Positions 11,842 through 24,454 of a stretch of 64,000 nucleotides of DNA are shown here, one piece after another. A program made the translations under genes and the position numbers. A model generated the notes under the pieces. That model had not been told where the DNA came from and ran no database searches. It was given only the letters and a program-made list of their open reading frames with translations. Each line of letters starts with the position of its first letter. Position 1 is the stretch's first letter. The stretch comes from Symsagittifera roscoffensis (taxonomy: Eukaryota; Xenacoelomorpha; Acoela; Convolutidae). The stretch spans positions 48,155,467 through 48,219,466 of the forward strand of contig NC_087070.1 of NCBI RefSeq assembly GCF_963678635.1, read 5' to 3'.

Positions 11842-12364
11842 AGTGGGGCCTTTCACCTCACAAATCAATAAACTTTACTATGGTGTCGGCTGTCTTGTTT
11901 ATGTTCATATCTCAATTCACTGAAACGGAAAACCAGGCCATATTACGAAAAGTATACAACTTTTCACAGATGCGTTCAAATAATTGAACAATACTAGCAT
12001 ACCCACCGCAGCAATCTGCTTCGAGAAACAAAAAGCTTGCAGATATACTACAATACGACCCAATACAAAGTTGATAGATTGCTAAGGTGAATAAATGGAT
12101 GTATAGTTTTGGGAACTTTAACACTCTCCTGCTCATTTTTTTTTCAAAAAAGTTTTCCTAAAATTTTATACTAAAATCGCTTTCACTTTCGAAAAAAAGA
12201 ACTTGCATTCATATGTGGGTACCCTCGGCAGCATTAAAAATTATTCCACTTGAATGAAAATGAGGTTTCGACGTTAAATCATCTAGGAAGAGATGGGTAA
12301 ATACTTGCTTCTGATACATGCCTACTAGCCTACTTAATACGATTGGATAAGCAATGCACAAGCT
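11842..12364. other. Upstream region of the flavin-reductase gene, non-coding
   Basis: No TTTCAG-type spliced-leader acceptor is obvious directly upstream of the chosen ATG at 11841. An in-frame ATG at 11868 would add nine residues. No other gene is seen. Confidence 0.4.
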
Positions 12365-12905
12365 AAACAAGACTGCTCGTATCAGGGCGAAGCCCTGAAA
12401 GTTCCGACTGCCTTTTAAGGTCTATGGAGCATTAATAAGATGAAAAATTTCAATGTATTAAAAAAATTTAATAAACTTTTTGAAAAAATTTGAGATAAAA
12501 TTTGAGTAAAAACATCCCCCCACACGTCATATTAAGTACAAAGTGATAGATTTTGCGCCTATTAACAAATCAATTATGGCATATAAGCTTCCTTGAACCA
12601 ATGTGGAACGATTTCTAAGACGGATTAAATCTCGCTTACGCGTTAATAGCGCGAAATTTATCGCGCGTTAATTGTCCCAAATTGGCCAAAATGGCAATCT
12701 TTAAACCCCCATAACTTTACAAAAAAAGATCACAGGTGAAATATCTTTTCAAATTCAAGCTCAGGACAACAATACCTTTCGAATGATACAAAAAAATTCC
12801 GTCAAAAATGGCTAGTTAAAAAGTCGAAATTTGTCTGAAGAAAAAAAAACCCACCCCGAGCACAAATATTCCGTTACTTTCGTATCGAAAGTCGGAACAA
12901 TAATG
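12365..12905. repeat. MITE-like repeat family R2, copy 2
   Basis: It begins GACTGCTCGTATCAGGGCG with AGTTCCGACTGCC and ends CGAGCACAAATATTCCG..CGAAAGTCGGAACAAT, the same blocks as at 4020-4400. The inverted ends are GTTCCGACT and AGTCGGAAC. Inside lies the palindrome GCGCGAAATTTATCGCGC (12648-12667). Confidence 0.6.
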
Positions 12906-14360
12906 GTCGAGATTCAAAAATTAGTTTTAAGATGGCCAGATCGGTCTTTGCATAACTATGTGAAATTATTACGTTGATTTAAATTAAACATAGCGAGATA
13001 CGTGTCTCACACTTTAATATGCAATAGATATGAGGTTTCATCAATTTTTCATGAGTTGCGACTGAGGTTTCATACAACAGACATGTAGACAGTCGTCGTT
13101 GATTCAGTTTGTATTAAATGTTTCCAGAGAAACCGTTCAAAACTTTCAACCTTTAACGTATATTGACCTAACCGACTGGTTGTATAAAAATAAATTTACA
13201 TATGCGAAGCTGTAAACAAAGCTAAAAATTAAATTGAAAAATCGAAACAATTTGAAAGTATGTTGAAAAATATTTAGCCAGTGCGATGACCCACTGCGAA
13301 ATGTTTCTGAAATCACTGTATAATTGCTAATCAATCTAAGCAGCAAATTTTTCCAGGAATAAAAAACATATGAACAGAATTTTAAAAAGTCTGTTTCAAT
13401 ATCTATTTCTTGGCGAAACTTTTCATTTCATCCTGTTTTCCACATGCCCGATGGTTCCTGAAACCTGTAGCTTCGCTATTTAGACTAGACACAAAAATTC
13501 ATTGAAAACCAGAAACATTTTTCAAACGTTAAAAGTTACCGCAAGCTCCCATAAATTTCACGTTAAGCTATAGAGCCGAACAAACTATTTTTTAGCTATT
13601 TTTAGCATATAGAGGCCAAGCGAAGCATTAAGTTAGCGAATAGAAAATGCGACCCGAAAAAAATATAATTTTAATAGAAAAAAATACTAATAGAAAACCC
13701 GAAAAAAAATTAGGTTTTTTTAGCAAAAAAATGAAAACAATTTCAGTCATTCAGTCGAAAACAGATAGTGTTAAATAAGCTTTTATCATTGATTAAGCGG
13801 CCAGTAAGCCGACCAGTGGAAAAAAAACAATTCCATAAAAAGTTGTTGTCAAAAAAGCAATTAGGTTTTCAAACTTGCATCACAAACTACCTAAATTTTT
13901 TAAATCAAGCATTTTTTGGCTTTAAAACTACACAAAAATAAATAACGAAGCCGATAAAACATGAACCTGAAAAAATTAGTTTAGGCCGAAAAAAAACTTT
14001 TATCCGAAAAAAAAGACAAAGGAGAAAAAGGGAAAAATAAGTCAGGGCTATTATTTTAACAAACGAAATTTGGTGACATTCCAAAAAAATTCCCGATGTG
14101 GCTACTTAACTGACAAAACAAAAGTAGACAAACGAAAGCCCGACAATTGAATGTTACCCGGAAAAACATTCTCAATTTCATACATATTGAAAAAAAAGTC
14201 GTTCATAACTCTAGTTTTCTGATTAATTTTGAAAATAATCTTCGGAGGTGAAAAAAATGTCTTAACTTTGACCGGAACAAAATGTCTAGCGTTGAAAAAC
14301 TTACCCGTTTGTCTATAAATCTTCCTGATAATAAATTTTATTTTTCATGTTAATTTTTCT
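12906..14360. other. Non-coding, AAGCCGA-type decayed dispersed repeats
   Basis: No gene is seen. From about 13780 the short phrases CAGTAAGCCGACCAG, AACGAAGCCGATAAAAC and TTTAGGCCGAAAAAAAAC recur. The same phrases occur near 9290-9350, 14800-15000 and 19530-19600. A TTACCCGGAAAAACATTCTC segment near 14155 matches the tail of the SINE-like copy at 9435. Confidence 0.45.
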
Positions 14361-14363
14361 CAT

Positions 14364-14606
14364 GAATTGCCTAATTGTCTCTTGATTTTGTTGCTAAGTT
14401 GCCACAAATTTTCAAACAGTATTGTCAAATAAATTATCAGATAAATTGTCAAATAACAAAGGTTTATCATGATGTTTGTACGAAAGCAAATTATATTTTG
14501 AATGATAATTCTTGTTACTTTTAACATCAAGATAAATCTTCGTTATTTTATCTGACAATTTATAGTAACTTAGCCAAGGAAACCAAGAGACAATTGCGCA
14601 ATTAGG
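14364..14606. repeat. Imperfect long inverted repeat (foldback element)
   Basis: The left arm (AATTGCCTAATTGTCTCTTG, then GTTGCTAAGTTGCC, then ATTATCAGATAAATTG) pairs in order with the right arm (ATTTTATCTGACAATTTATA, then TAACTTAGCC, then CCAAGAGACAATTGCGCAAT). The arms are about 65-80 bases each, separated by about 90 bases. This is typical of a MITE or foldback transposon. Confidence 0.65.
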
Positions 14607-14639
14607 AGCTTCATATAAAATCTTTTCACAGAAAAAAAA

Positions 14640-16385
14640 CAAAAAGAAAACTCATTGGCAAAAAGGTATGAAAAAAAACGAAAATAAAAAAACTTAAAAA
14701 ATTACAACTAATAAAAAAGATATTAAGTCCCCCTCACCCTCAAAACACAGACACGCACATGTAAGCTTTTCGCTTGTCGAAAGACGCAATATTAATCCAT
14801 TAAGCCGATATATTATCAGCCGAACCCCTATCAAGACAAAAAAGGGAAAAAACAAAAAGCTAAAAATGTCATGAAAAAATTTGAACTATAATCGTTATTA
14901 AAATTTTTTAGCATTTTATGCAATCCAGAGTGATCATTAAAACGACTCAAAATTAGGTCACTAATCCGATTACGTATAAACCGAAATTATTTGGGACAGA
15001 AAAAAGTTTTTAAGCAAAAAAAAACATTAAAAAGAAAATATGCGCAATCAAGGCTAGGAAAATTATTAACAGCAGAAATAAATCAGAACACTTGACGCAA
15101 TTACAAACTCGATTGTGATCGGCAAAAAAAATCTACGATATGACATTTTATCACCCTTAATGACTCATATCTGGAAGGGAGCAGAAGACGTTTAGCAAGC
15201 AGGGGCAAAACTACAATACAAGCTTCGAAGAGGGAGCATCAACCTTGAAACAAAAATAGCCGGTTCTTGTGCAATTAGCAATGTTCAGACCAGTTATCTT
15301 GAGAAAATGAAAAAAATATATATTTAAAAAATTTTTTTAAAAAGTATGAATGTAGAAAAGAAACAACAAAGATAGTTGCTAAATATTTCATTGATAAATA
15401 CGTCAAGAGTTTTGATAAAGTTTAAATACTGTTATGATTTTCGGCTTAGATAATGTTTTTTTTTCACTACCGAAGATGTGAATTCAGGTGTTTTCACACA
15501 AACCTAAGTTTCTGAAACAAACTTCAGACAGTTGTTGATCATTCACTATGAACCACTTTCAATCGTGACTCCGGGTACAATGCAAAATTATTAGTTGGCG
15601 TTTAGACAATTTTATTTTAGAGGGACGAGTTGATCAATTGAACCATCAAGTCTGTGCTCTGAAATAGTATGAAACAAAATATTCGAAATTTTACTCAAAT
15701 CAATTTATTTGACTTTAATTAGATATATCAATCACCCTGATCTGAGCTTCATTTGTGGAATTTGGATTTTCGAGAAAAAACAAGAAAACGAAAGGTTCTT
15801 CGACGCCTTGAGAGATCAAACTTTTATGACATCCATTTTGGGCGACCAAATCTAAAATTTTTCTGAAGGTGTCTTTGGCGCGAGTATTTAGTAATTTTGA
15901 AAGAGAATGCGCCAAAAAACGCGTTTTTTAGTTCAAAAGTTTCCAAAAAGCAGAAAAACAACATTTTTGACCTGTTCTTTCAAAAATTTGGCTGCGGCAC
16001 AGTAAATTATGTTGAAATAAGGTCTTTATAGTGCTCTGGGAGCACTAGGGAAATCAATTTTCTCAGACTAAAAAAAGTTTTTGAAAACCTCGCTCGAGAA
16101 AATCCTAGATCCGCCCCCTAACAATACTGAGCAATAGCTCAATTAGGTCTATACAAACGTCACAGAAAAATTTTTGGAACAAAAAACAGTTCTTCTGATT
16201 AATCGTTGTAAACCTTATTTTTCAACAAACATTTTGACATTTGCTTCAACATTCACATCCCGCTGAAACAAAAATTACAGAGGCGAAGCTTCGCTTCGCA
16301 AACACAAGCGAGAACACGACAAAAAGCAGCTTTAGAAAGCTCAATAAGAAAAAATAGAAATAAACCTCGAATAAGCAAAAATTCG
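14640..16385. other. Non-coding stretch
   Basis: No gene or RNA is supported. The ORF at 15715-15915 (minus) shows no motif. A short palindrome GCGAAGCTTCGCTTCGC lies near 16283. Confidence 0.4.
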
Positions 16386-16387
16386 TC

Positions 16388-16470
16388 GAGGTCTAGGATT
16401 CGCTCTGCGACCTAATGAAATCAAGAGATTTTGAGTCTCACGCACTATCCACTCAGCCACGCAAGCTTAA
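16388..16470 (-). pseudogene. tRNA-Leu(CAA)-like pseudogene or SINE head
   Basis: On the minus strand the segment reads GCTTGCGTGGCTGAGTGGA, with an A box, then an anticodon arm GAGA-CTCAAAA-TCTC whose loop gives CAA, a long variable arm as in class II tRNAs, and a damaged T arm around GCGAATCCTAG. The T loop lacks the GTTCGAATCC consensus, so function is unlikely. Confidence 0.5.
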
Positions 16471-16474
16471 CAAC

Positions 16475-17838
16475 GGACAAACACTAGTCACGAATAAAGC
16501 AGTTACATATGCTAATAAATTGTCAATGCCATTCAGCAAAAGTGCCACCAAATACAAATAGACTAAATTTTGCAAAAAATAATTTGGAATATACAAAACT
16601 GAAGGCATCCACACTAACTTTGCATGTAACAAACCAAAAAACATAAGGCCACGCTGTGTATAATTTATGCATTTCAAAAAATTGCGAGATATATTGAGTT
16701 GTAAAATTTCTTCAATCGAGTTTTCATTATTCTTATGTTGTTTCAAACAAATCACTTTTTTTCGGTTCATTTGATGAATTAAAAAGGCGTTAACTGTGTT
16801 ACTTATTACTATTCGAATGTCAAAGCACAAGCTATGAAAAAGCTGTAAAGGTGTCCCAAAAGTGACGCCAATATTTGCTACTCAAGTTAAAAAAAGGTTC
16901 TTAATAATACACTAATCTGACGCTACTGAAATAACATAGCTATAGCAGAACAGCAAGTATAAGCCAAAAATGAAATCCGAATAAACATCAACCCAAAAAA
17001 TTGCTTCAGATTAGACCCCGCAAGGCAACTTTCGCAAAACTAAGGCACCACAATATGTAGTTTTAATGCGCGTATTGAATTTAGCTGTTCACCCAGTAAG
17101 CTGCATTGCATCCACCGGTAGATTGGACTTCGTAACTTCTCCGGTCTTATATTTGCTACCAGCTGGAGCTGAAAAAAGCTTGCCACAGAGAAATGACCTG
17201 ACAAAGAGCGCGATTTAGTTCTCTCGAGAAAATAAGAAACTAGTGTGAAAAACTTGCAGTTCTATTCACAAAAGACTCTTAATTCCCAAAATATCATATC
17301 CAACACGATCGCTTCTAATGGGTACCATCTGCGAAACAGCCCGTGATTTTCTGCGAAAATCAAGGAATATAACTCAACAGCGAACACGAAAGGCATTTGA
17401 AAAAAGATGCAAACTGCACTTCGCAAACAGACGACAAAATAAAACAATAAACGTACTCAAGAAGTAGCTTTAAAAAGTTAAAGAGAGGCAAGAAAATGAA
17501 AGAAATTATCAATTTTGAAGAACAAATGTCATCTATAAATCAAACCACAGAAATCGAGCATGCAAGTCGCGATCCCTACACGACTGATTTAAGGACACTT
17601 ATATAATCAAAACTATCGCAACTGATAAAACGGAGAGCACTTGCAATCAAACCTTCAATACTATGAAAACCATCAAAATTAGCTCTACTTTGCGCGAGTT
17701 GGATTGGAAAAAATGAATGCTTAAAATAGTACAATGCTCGCACCTCGCGTAGGTGTAAAAAATAGGAACTGAAAAAGTTTTCCGAATGGCATGGACAAAA
17801 AATTAATAGAAAGTACAACATGAAGAAACATGACCAAC
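16475..17838. other. Non-coding stretch
   Basis: No exon structure, RNA or repeat could be supported on either strand. The 125-codon minus frame at 16453-16830 has no recognisable domain and runs into the pseudo-tRNA. Confidence 0.4.
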
Positions 17839-17839
17839 A

Positions 17840-18262
17840 GACAATTGGAAAAGAGCCAGTGAACGCAAGGAAACAGAAAAAAACTTACTTGTTTATGTCA
17901 AGCCTTAAAACTCTGTCAATTTCAAGGGAATTTATCATTGTTATTCTTTGATAAAAAATTAACTCAGCTTGAGTAACGTGGATCAATAGGCAAAGTTTTT
18001 TCAATGGGAATCTCAAAGATTCCAATAGGAAATCTGATATTTAAAATTAAAATTTAAGCTAGAAGCCGATCATGTTTTTTGTGACCTTTACAGTTTTGAT
18101 GTTCGATGCTGGAATTTGTCTTCCTTTCAACAAAGGAAATGAACTGAACTTTTAAACAAAACTAAAAGTCAAAATGCGAAAAATCAAACTTGAGCGTGAT
18201 CAAATTTTTAGAGTTCTCCTGGAAAAAAAAACGAAAAATCATCCCGACCTATATAAGAGTTT
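17840..18262 (+). repeat. Dispersed repeat family R1, near-complete copy
   Basis: The order GTGAACGCAAGGAAACAG, GTGGATCAATAGGCAAAG, TTGAGCGTGATCAAATTTTT and GACCTATATAAGAGT matches the copy at 3350-3766 block by block. It ends about ten bases before the 2.31-kb tandem array. Confidence 0.6.
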
Positions 18263-18514
18263 GAACTAGAATCATCCACTCTTAACTCTAAATTTTGGAA
18301 CCATTAACTCCCCTGGTGATATTTTATCTGAACTACTGAAGCTTATTGACAACAGGCAAATAACGAGAAAACAATTCTCACCGAGAACTTATAAGCTAAA
18401 CGAAGTAAGACAAAAATTGACTTCTATCGTTGAGAATCTGATAACTTATAGTAAAAACCGTTTGCACCTTGAGGAGCTATGTGACACTGGGATTGCTCCG
18501 AACGGGACTTAAAT

Positions 18515-18576
18515 GGCATCCAAACCCATTACCTTCGTGTTATGAGTCGTCATCTTACCCACTCGCTCACGGCCGC
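18515..18576 (-). repeat. tRNA-like SINE head, family E, unit 1
   Basis: The minus strand reads GCGGCCGTGAGCGAGTGGG (A-box region), an anticodon-loop-like CTCATAA and GGGTTTGGATGCC (B-box-like). The stems are incomplete. The flanking body on its 3' side, repeated in every unit, would be the SINE tail. Confidence 0.45.
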
Positions 18577-19765
18577 TTTCTATACTCGGGTCGTAGACTC
18601 TCTGTATTTTTCGCAGTTCTTTTCTCTTGATAATAAAAAGGAATCAAATTAGAAAATAAATTTAAAAAACGAAAGCATGTGCGGATCATAATCATCATTT
18701 CAATTGTTTTTTAATGCAACAATCCACCTCACTAGGCAAAACTAGACACACTACTTTGTCTTTAGCCTTTTTATTAGCAAAACTTGCGTCCATTTAGAAG
18801 CTACTTCTAGAAACTTGCTTGCTTTACTATCTTGAAAACTGTAAATTATCAAAAACTAGTTAATATTAGTTGAAAAAAGATGCAGACAAAATTTGCTGAG
18901 AACTTAAACAGAATTTATATGGGGCATTTTCTACTCAAAATTTCACACCAAAAACGGATCATTTTTGGCTTTTTTAAAATGTTTCGCGCAGTTTTGTGGA
19001 GTTGAGCTACGTAAGAAGCTCGTATATGAGCTACGTGAGAGGCTCACTATGATATACTTTTGGCAGTAATTGACCGTGTAGCTGCAGCGTAATATTTGAT
19101 TGGCTCATTAAATTGCACTGTATTAATTCTGTTAAGTTCGAAGCAAAATTTGTCTTCATCATATTTTACCTAATGTCAACGTTATTTGAGAAACACGCGT
19201 TTTAAGTTTCAATTTTCAGGTTTTATGCTTTCGCTCAGATAACTTAAATCAGCACTGTATATCGATTAACGTGGACTAAAAAAACATCTCTGACATAGAT
19301 TGGTAATTTTGTTGTGAAACTTTAAAAATAAAAAACATAAATGTCGAAAAAAAAATGAAAACGTTCAAATAAAAGAGTTCTACCAAAATTTAAAATTTTC
19401 GTATGCCGGACATTTGAATATTAAATTAGGAACGGAAATCTTTGAGCTGACACAAGATTTCATAGAAAAATCGTTTAAGTTTTAAGTCCCAGCTGAAACA
19501 ACAATGAAAGAACACTTGCACTCGAAACTAAGCGGCAACTAAGCCGACGATATTTCAGCATGCACCAGTTGAGCCGAAAAAAAATTGACACTAAAAAAAT
19601 AAACTTTCTTGAAGCTATAAAGAACAACTCTTGAACTGCAATGAAAGTTACTTAACAGAACAAGCAAGATGTGTGTTAGGGCAACTGAACCAATAAAAAT
19701 TGAGCAGACAAACGAATTTTATGCCACTTTTTTAAGTTGCATACACACTGAAAAAAACAAGGTTT

Positions 19766-19827
19766 GCCCAAGATTCAAACCCAAAACCTTAGGGTTCAAA
19801 GGCGACGGAGTTACCTCAAGGCCAAGT
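19766..19827 (-). repeat. tRNA-like SINE head, family F, unit 1
   Basis: The minus strand shows TGGCCTTGAGG (A-box-like), GTCGCCTTTGAACC and GGGTTTGAATC (B-box-like). It is the same family as the copy at 9435-9655 in the flavin-reductase intron. Confidence 0.5.
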
Positions 19828-20828
19828 GTGACGGACCCTGAATGTTGTGCAGGTTCGATTGAGCCGAGTTGAAAATTTCTAAGAAAAGTAGTTTACGGAA
19901 AAAGTCCAATTCATTCTCGCAAGAGCAATCAGTCTCGGCCAGTGTAGTGTCATCATTTCTAACAATTTTCGGACGTGACTAACAAGGTCACTAATTAGCC
20001 AAATATTGTATCAACCAATCAGAATCGAGATAAGAAAAACAATGATTTTAGACAAAACTTGAACGTAAAATAAGGCAAAATTACATTCAGCAGAGAAAAA
20101 AATCGCTACTCCCCATGTGGCTTCATTATTTGGTTCAAACCTAATTAGCTCGGGGTGTGGCTGATTACCGCTCATGTTTAAGATCACTATCACTACACTT
20201 CGTGTATTTAGGTTTAAAAAAATTTTAGTTCAGGTTTTGTTTCGTTTTGATCCGTTTGGGACCAATCAAAATCTAGCATTTGATTTTTGTCTATTACTAG
20301 CGATTTTGAAAGAGCGGATGCCTTATTATAAATTAACTACTCTACATGTTTCCAACTCCTCAAAAACAATACTATTTGCATTCTGCAAGGTAATGGCTAC
20401 GCGAAAATTAAAGCAGGAAAATGTTGTTATACATACTTACGGTTCCTATTGTTTTAATTTTTTTCTCCCAATCAACGGCTGACCTGCAACCTCTTCGACT
20501 TGAATAGACTCGATAACTAATAATAAATTCACTTAAAGGCTCAATCAGACAATTTATTTGTTTCTTTCTTCTCATCATTAAAGCAACATCCACTCTTAAA
20601 TCTAAATTTGGGAACCCTCAACTCCCTTGGTGATGTTTTATCTGGACTACTGAAGCCTATTGACAACAGGGAAATAACGAGAAAGCAATCCTCACCGAGA
20701 ACTTATAAGCTAAACGAAGTAAGACAAAAATTGACTTCTATCGTTGAGAATCTGATAACTTATAGTAAAAACCGTTTGCACCTTGAGGAGCTATGTGACA
20801 CTGGGATTGCTCCGAACGGGACTTAAAT

Positions 20829-20891
20829 GGCATCCAAACCCATTACCTTCGTGTTATGAGTCGTCCCTCTTACCCACTCGCTCACGGCCGC
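20829..20891 (-). repeat. tRNA-like SINE head, family E, unit 2
   Basis: Same sequence and structure as at 18515-18576, with a two-base length difference in the arm after CTCATAA. Confidence 0.45.
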
Positions 20892-22078
20892 TTTCTATAC
20901 TCGGTTCGTAGACTCTCGGTATTTTTCGCAGTTCTTTTCTCTTGATAATAAAAAGGAATGAAATTAGAAAATAAATTTAAAAAACGAAAGCATGTGCGGA
21001 TCATAATCATCATTTCAATTGTTTTTTAATGCAACAATCCACCTCACTAGGCAAAACTAGACACACTACTTTGTCTTTAGCCTTTTTATTAGCAAAACTT
21101 GCGTCCATTTAGAAGCTACTTCTAGAAACTTGCATGCTTTACTATCTTGAAAACTGTAAATTATCAAAAACTAGTTAATATTAGTTGAAAAAAGATGCAG
21201 ACAAAATTTGCTGAGAACTTAAACAGAATTTATATGGGGCATTTTCTACTCAAAATTTCACACCAAAAACGGATCATTTTTGGCTTTTTTAAAATGTTTC
21301 GCGCAGTTTTGTGGAGTTGAGCTACGTAAGAAGCTCGTATATGAGCTACGTGAGAGGCTCACTATGATATACTTTTGGCAGTAATTGACCGTGTAGCTGC
21401 AGCGTAATATTTGATTGGCTCATTAAATTGCACTGTATTAATTCTGTTAAGTTCGAAGCAAAATTTGTCTTCATCATATTTTACCTAATGTCAACGTTAT
21501 TTGAGAAACACGCGTTTTAAGTTTCAATTTTCAGGTTTTATGCTTTCGCTCAGATAACTTAAATCAGCACTGTATATCGATTAACGTGGACTAAAAAAAC
21601 ATCTGACATAGATTGGTAATTTTGTTGTGAAACTTTAAAAATAAAAAACATAAATGTCGAAAAAAAAATGAAAACGTTCAAATAAAAGAGTTCTACCAAA
21701 ATTTAAATTTTCGTACGCCAGACATTTGAATATTAAATTAGGAACGGAAATCTTTGAGCTGACACAAGATTTCATAGAAAAATCGTTTAAGTTTTAAGTC
21801 CCAGCTGAAACAACAATGAAAGAACACTTGCACTCGAAACTAAGCGGCAACTAAGCCGACGATATTTCAGCATGCACCAGTTGAGCCGAAAAAAAATTGA
21901 CACTAAAAAAATAAACTTTCTTGAAGCTATAAAGAACAACTCTTGAACTGCAATGAAAGTTACTTAACAGAACAAGCAAGATGTGTGTTGTGGCAACTGA
22001 ACCAATAAAAATTGAGCAGACAAACGAATTTTATGCCACTTTTTTAAGTTGCATACACACTGAAAAAAAACAAGGTTT

Positions 22079-22140
22079 GCCCAAGATTCAAACCCAAAAC
22101 CTTAGGGTTCAAAGGCGACGGAGTTACCTCAAGGCCAAGT
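22079..22140 (-). repeat. tRNA-like SINE head, family F, unit 2
   Basis: Same A-box-like and B-box-like pair as at 19766-19827. Confidence 0.5.
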
Positions 22141-23140
22141 GTGACGGACCCTGAATGTTGTGCAGGTTCGATTGAGCCGAGTTGAAAATTTCTAAGAAAA
22201 GTAGTTTACGGAAAAAGTCCAATTCATTCTCGCAAGAGCAATCAGTCTCGGCAAGTGTAGTGTCATCATTTCTAACAATTTTCGGACGTGACTAACAAGG
22301 TCACTAATTAGCCAAATATTGTATCAACCAATCAGAATCGAGATAAGAAAAACAATGATTTTAGACAAAACTTGAACGTAAAATAAGGCAAAATTACATT
22401 CAGCAGAGAAAAAAATCGCTACTCCCCATGTGGCTTCATTATTTGGTTCAAACCTAATTAGCTCGGGGTGTGGCTGATTACCGCTTATGTTTAAGATCAC
22501 TATCACTACACTTCGTGTATTTAGGTTTAAAAAAATTTTAGTTCAGGTTTTGTTTCGTTTTGATCCGTTTGGGACCAATCAAAATCTAGCATTAGATTTT
22601 TGTCTATTACTAGCGATTTTGAAAGAGCGGATGCCTTATTATAAATTAACTACTCTACATGTTTCCAACTCCTCAAAAACAATACTATTTGCATTCTGCA
22701 AGGTAATGGCTACGCGAAAATTAAAGCAGGAAAATGTTGTTATACATACTTACGGTTCCTATTGTTTTAATTTTTTCTCCCAATCAACGGCTGACCTGCA
22801 ACCTCTTCGACTTGAATAGACTCGATAACTAATAATAAATTCACTTAAAGGCTCAATCAGACAATTTATTTGTTTCTTTCTTCTCATCATTAAAGCAACA
22901 TCCACTCTTAAATCTAAATTTGGGAACCCTCAACTCCCTTGGTGATGTTTTATCTGGACTACTGAAGCCTATTGACAACAGGGAAATAACGAGAAAGCAA
23001 TCCTCACCGAGAACTTATAAGCTAAACGAAGTAAGACAAAAATTGACTTCTATCGTTGAGAATCTGATAACTTATAGTAAAAACCGTTTGCACCTTGAGG
23101 AGCTATGTGACACTGGGATTGCTCCGAACGGGACTTAAAT

Positions 23141-23203
23141 GGCATCCAAACCCATTACCTTCGTGTTATGAGTCGTCCCTCTTACCCACTCGCTCACGGC
23201 CGC
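23141..23203 (-). repeat. tRNA-like SINE head, family E, unit 3
   Basis: Identical to the copy at 20829-20891. Confidence 0.45.
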
Positions 23204-24392
23204 TTTCTATACTCGGTTCGTAGACTCTCGGTATTTTTCGCAGTTCTTTTCTCTTGATAATAAAAAGGAATCAAATTAGAAAATAAATTTAAAAAACGAA
23301 AGCATGTGCGGATCATAATCATCATTTCAATTGTTTTTTAATGCAACAATCCACCTCACTAGGCAAAACTAGACACACTACTTTGTCTTTAGCCTTTTTA
23401 TTAGCAAAACTTGCGTCCATTTAGAAGCTACTTCTAGAAACTTGCTTGCTTTACTATCTTGAAAACTGTAAATTATCAAAAACTAGTTAATATTAGTTGA
23501 AAAAAGATGCAGACAAAATTTGCTGAGAACTTAAACAGAATTTATATGGGGCATTTTCTACTCAAAATTTCACACCAAAAACGGATCATTTTTGGCTTTT
23601 TTAAAATGTTTCGCGCAGTTTTGTGGAGTTGAGCTACGTAAGAAGCTCGTATATGAGCTACGTGAGAGGCTCACTATGATATACTTTTGGCAGTAATTGA
23701 CCGTGTAGCTGCAGCGTAATATTTGATTGGCTCATTAAATTGCACTGTAATAATTCTGTTAAGTTCGAAGCAAAATTTGTCTTCATCATATTTTACCTAA
23801 TGTCAACGTTATTTGAGAAACACGCGTTTTAAGTTTCAATTTTCAGGTTTTATGCTTTCGCTCAGATAACTTAAATCAGCACTGTATATCGATTAACGTG
23901 GACTAAAAAAACATCTCTGACATAGATTGGTAATTTTGTTGTGAAACTTTAAAAATAAAAAACATAAATGTCGAAAAAAAAATGAAAACGTTCAAATAAA
24001 AGAGTTCTACCAAAATTTAAATTTTCGTATGCCGGACATTTGAATATTAAATTAGGAACGGAAATCTTTGAGCTGACACAAGATTTCATAGAAAAATCGT
24101 TTAAGTTTTAAGTCCCAGCTGAAACAACAATGAAAGAACACTTGCACTCGAAACTAAGCGGCAACTAAGCCGACGATATTTCAGCATGCACCAGTTGAGC
24201 CGAAAAAAAATTGACACTAAAAAAATAAACTTTCTTGAAGCTATAAAGAACAACTCTTGAACTGCAATGAAAGTTACTTAACAGAACAAGCAAGATGTGT
24301 GTTGTGGCAACTGAACCAATAAAAATTGAGCAGACAAACGAATTTTATGCCACTTTTTTAAGTTGCATACACACTGAAAAAAAACAAGGTTT

Positions 24393-24454
24393 GCCCAAGA
24401 TTCAAACCCAAAACCTTAGGGTTCAAAGGCGACGGAGTTACCTCAAGGCCAAGT
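24393..24454 (-). repeat. tRNA-like SINE head, family F, unit 3
   Basis: Identical to the copy at 22079-22140. Confidence 0.5.

Larger units (their letters stand above)
18273..20586. repeat. Tandem 2.31-kb repeat, unit 1
   Basis: First of three head-to-tail units of about 2,314 bases. It is nearly identical to units 2 and 3 except in its first 100 bases and at scattered substitutions and small indels. The short open frame present at the start of units 2 and 3 has no start codon here, which argues against a real gene. The content is non-coding plus two tRNA-like segments. Confidence 0.9.
20587..22898. repeat. Tandem 2.31-kb repeat, unit 2
   Basis: Second unit, about 2,312 bases, almost identical to unit 3 with a few substitutions and 1-3 base indels. 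Small open frames at 20608-20826 and 20174-20482 (which lies in unit 1) recur at the same offsets in the next unit, but only because the DNA is duplicated. Confidence 0.9.

Noticed and set aside
16453-16830. 125-codon minus-strand frame as a gene
   Set aside because: No domain, AT-driven composition, and it runs through the pseudo-tRNA.
20174-23138. Short open frames (60-110 codons) repeated in each 2.31-kb unit
   Set aside because: They recur only because the DNA is duplicated; unit 1 lacks the start codon of one frame, another covers a SINE-like segment, and none has a recognisable motif.
18515-24454. Working tRNA genes
   Set aside because: A- and B-box-like phrases are present but the cloverleaf stems and T loops are damaged.
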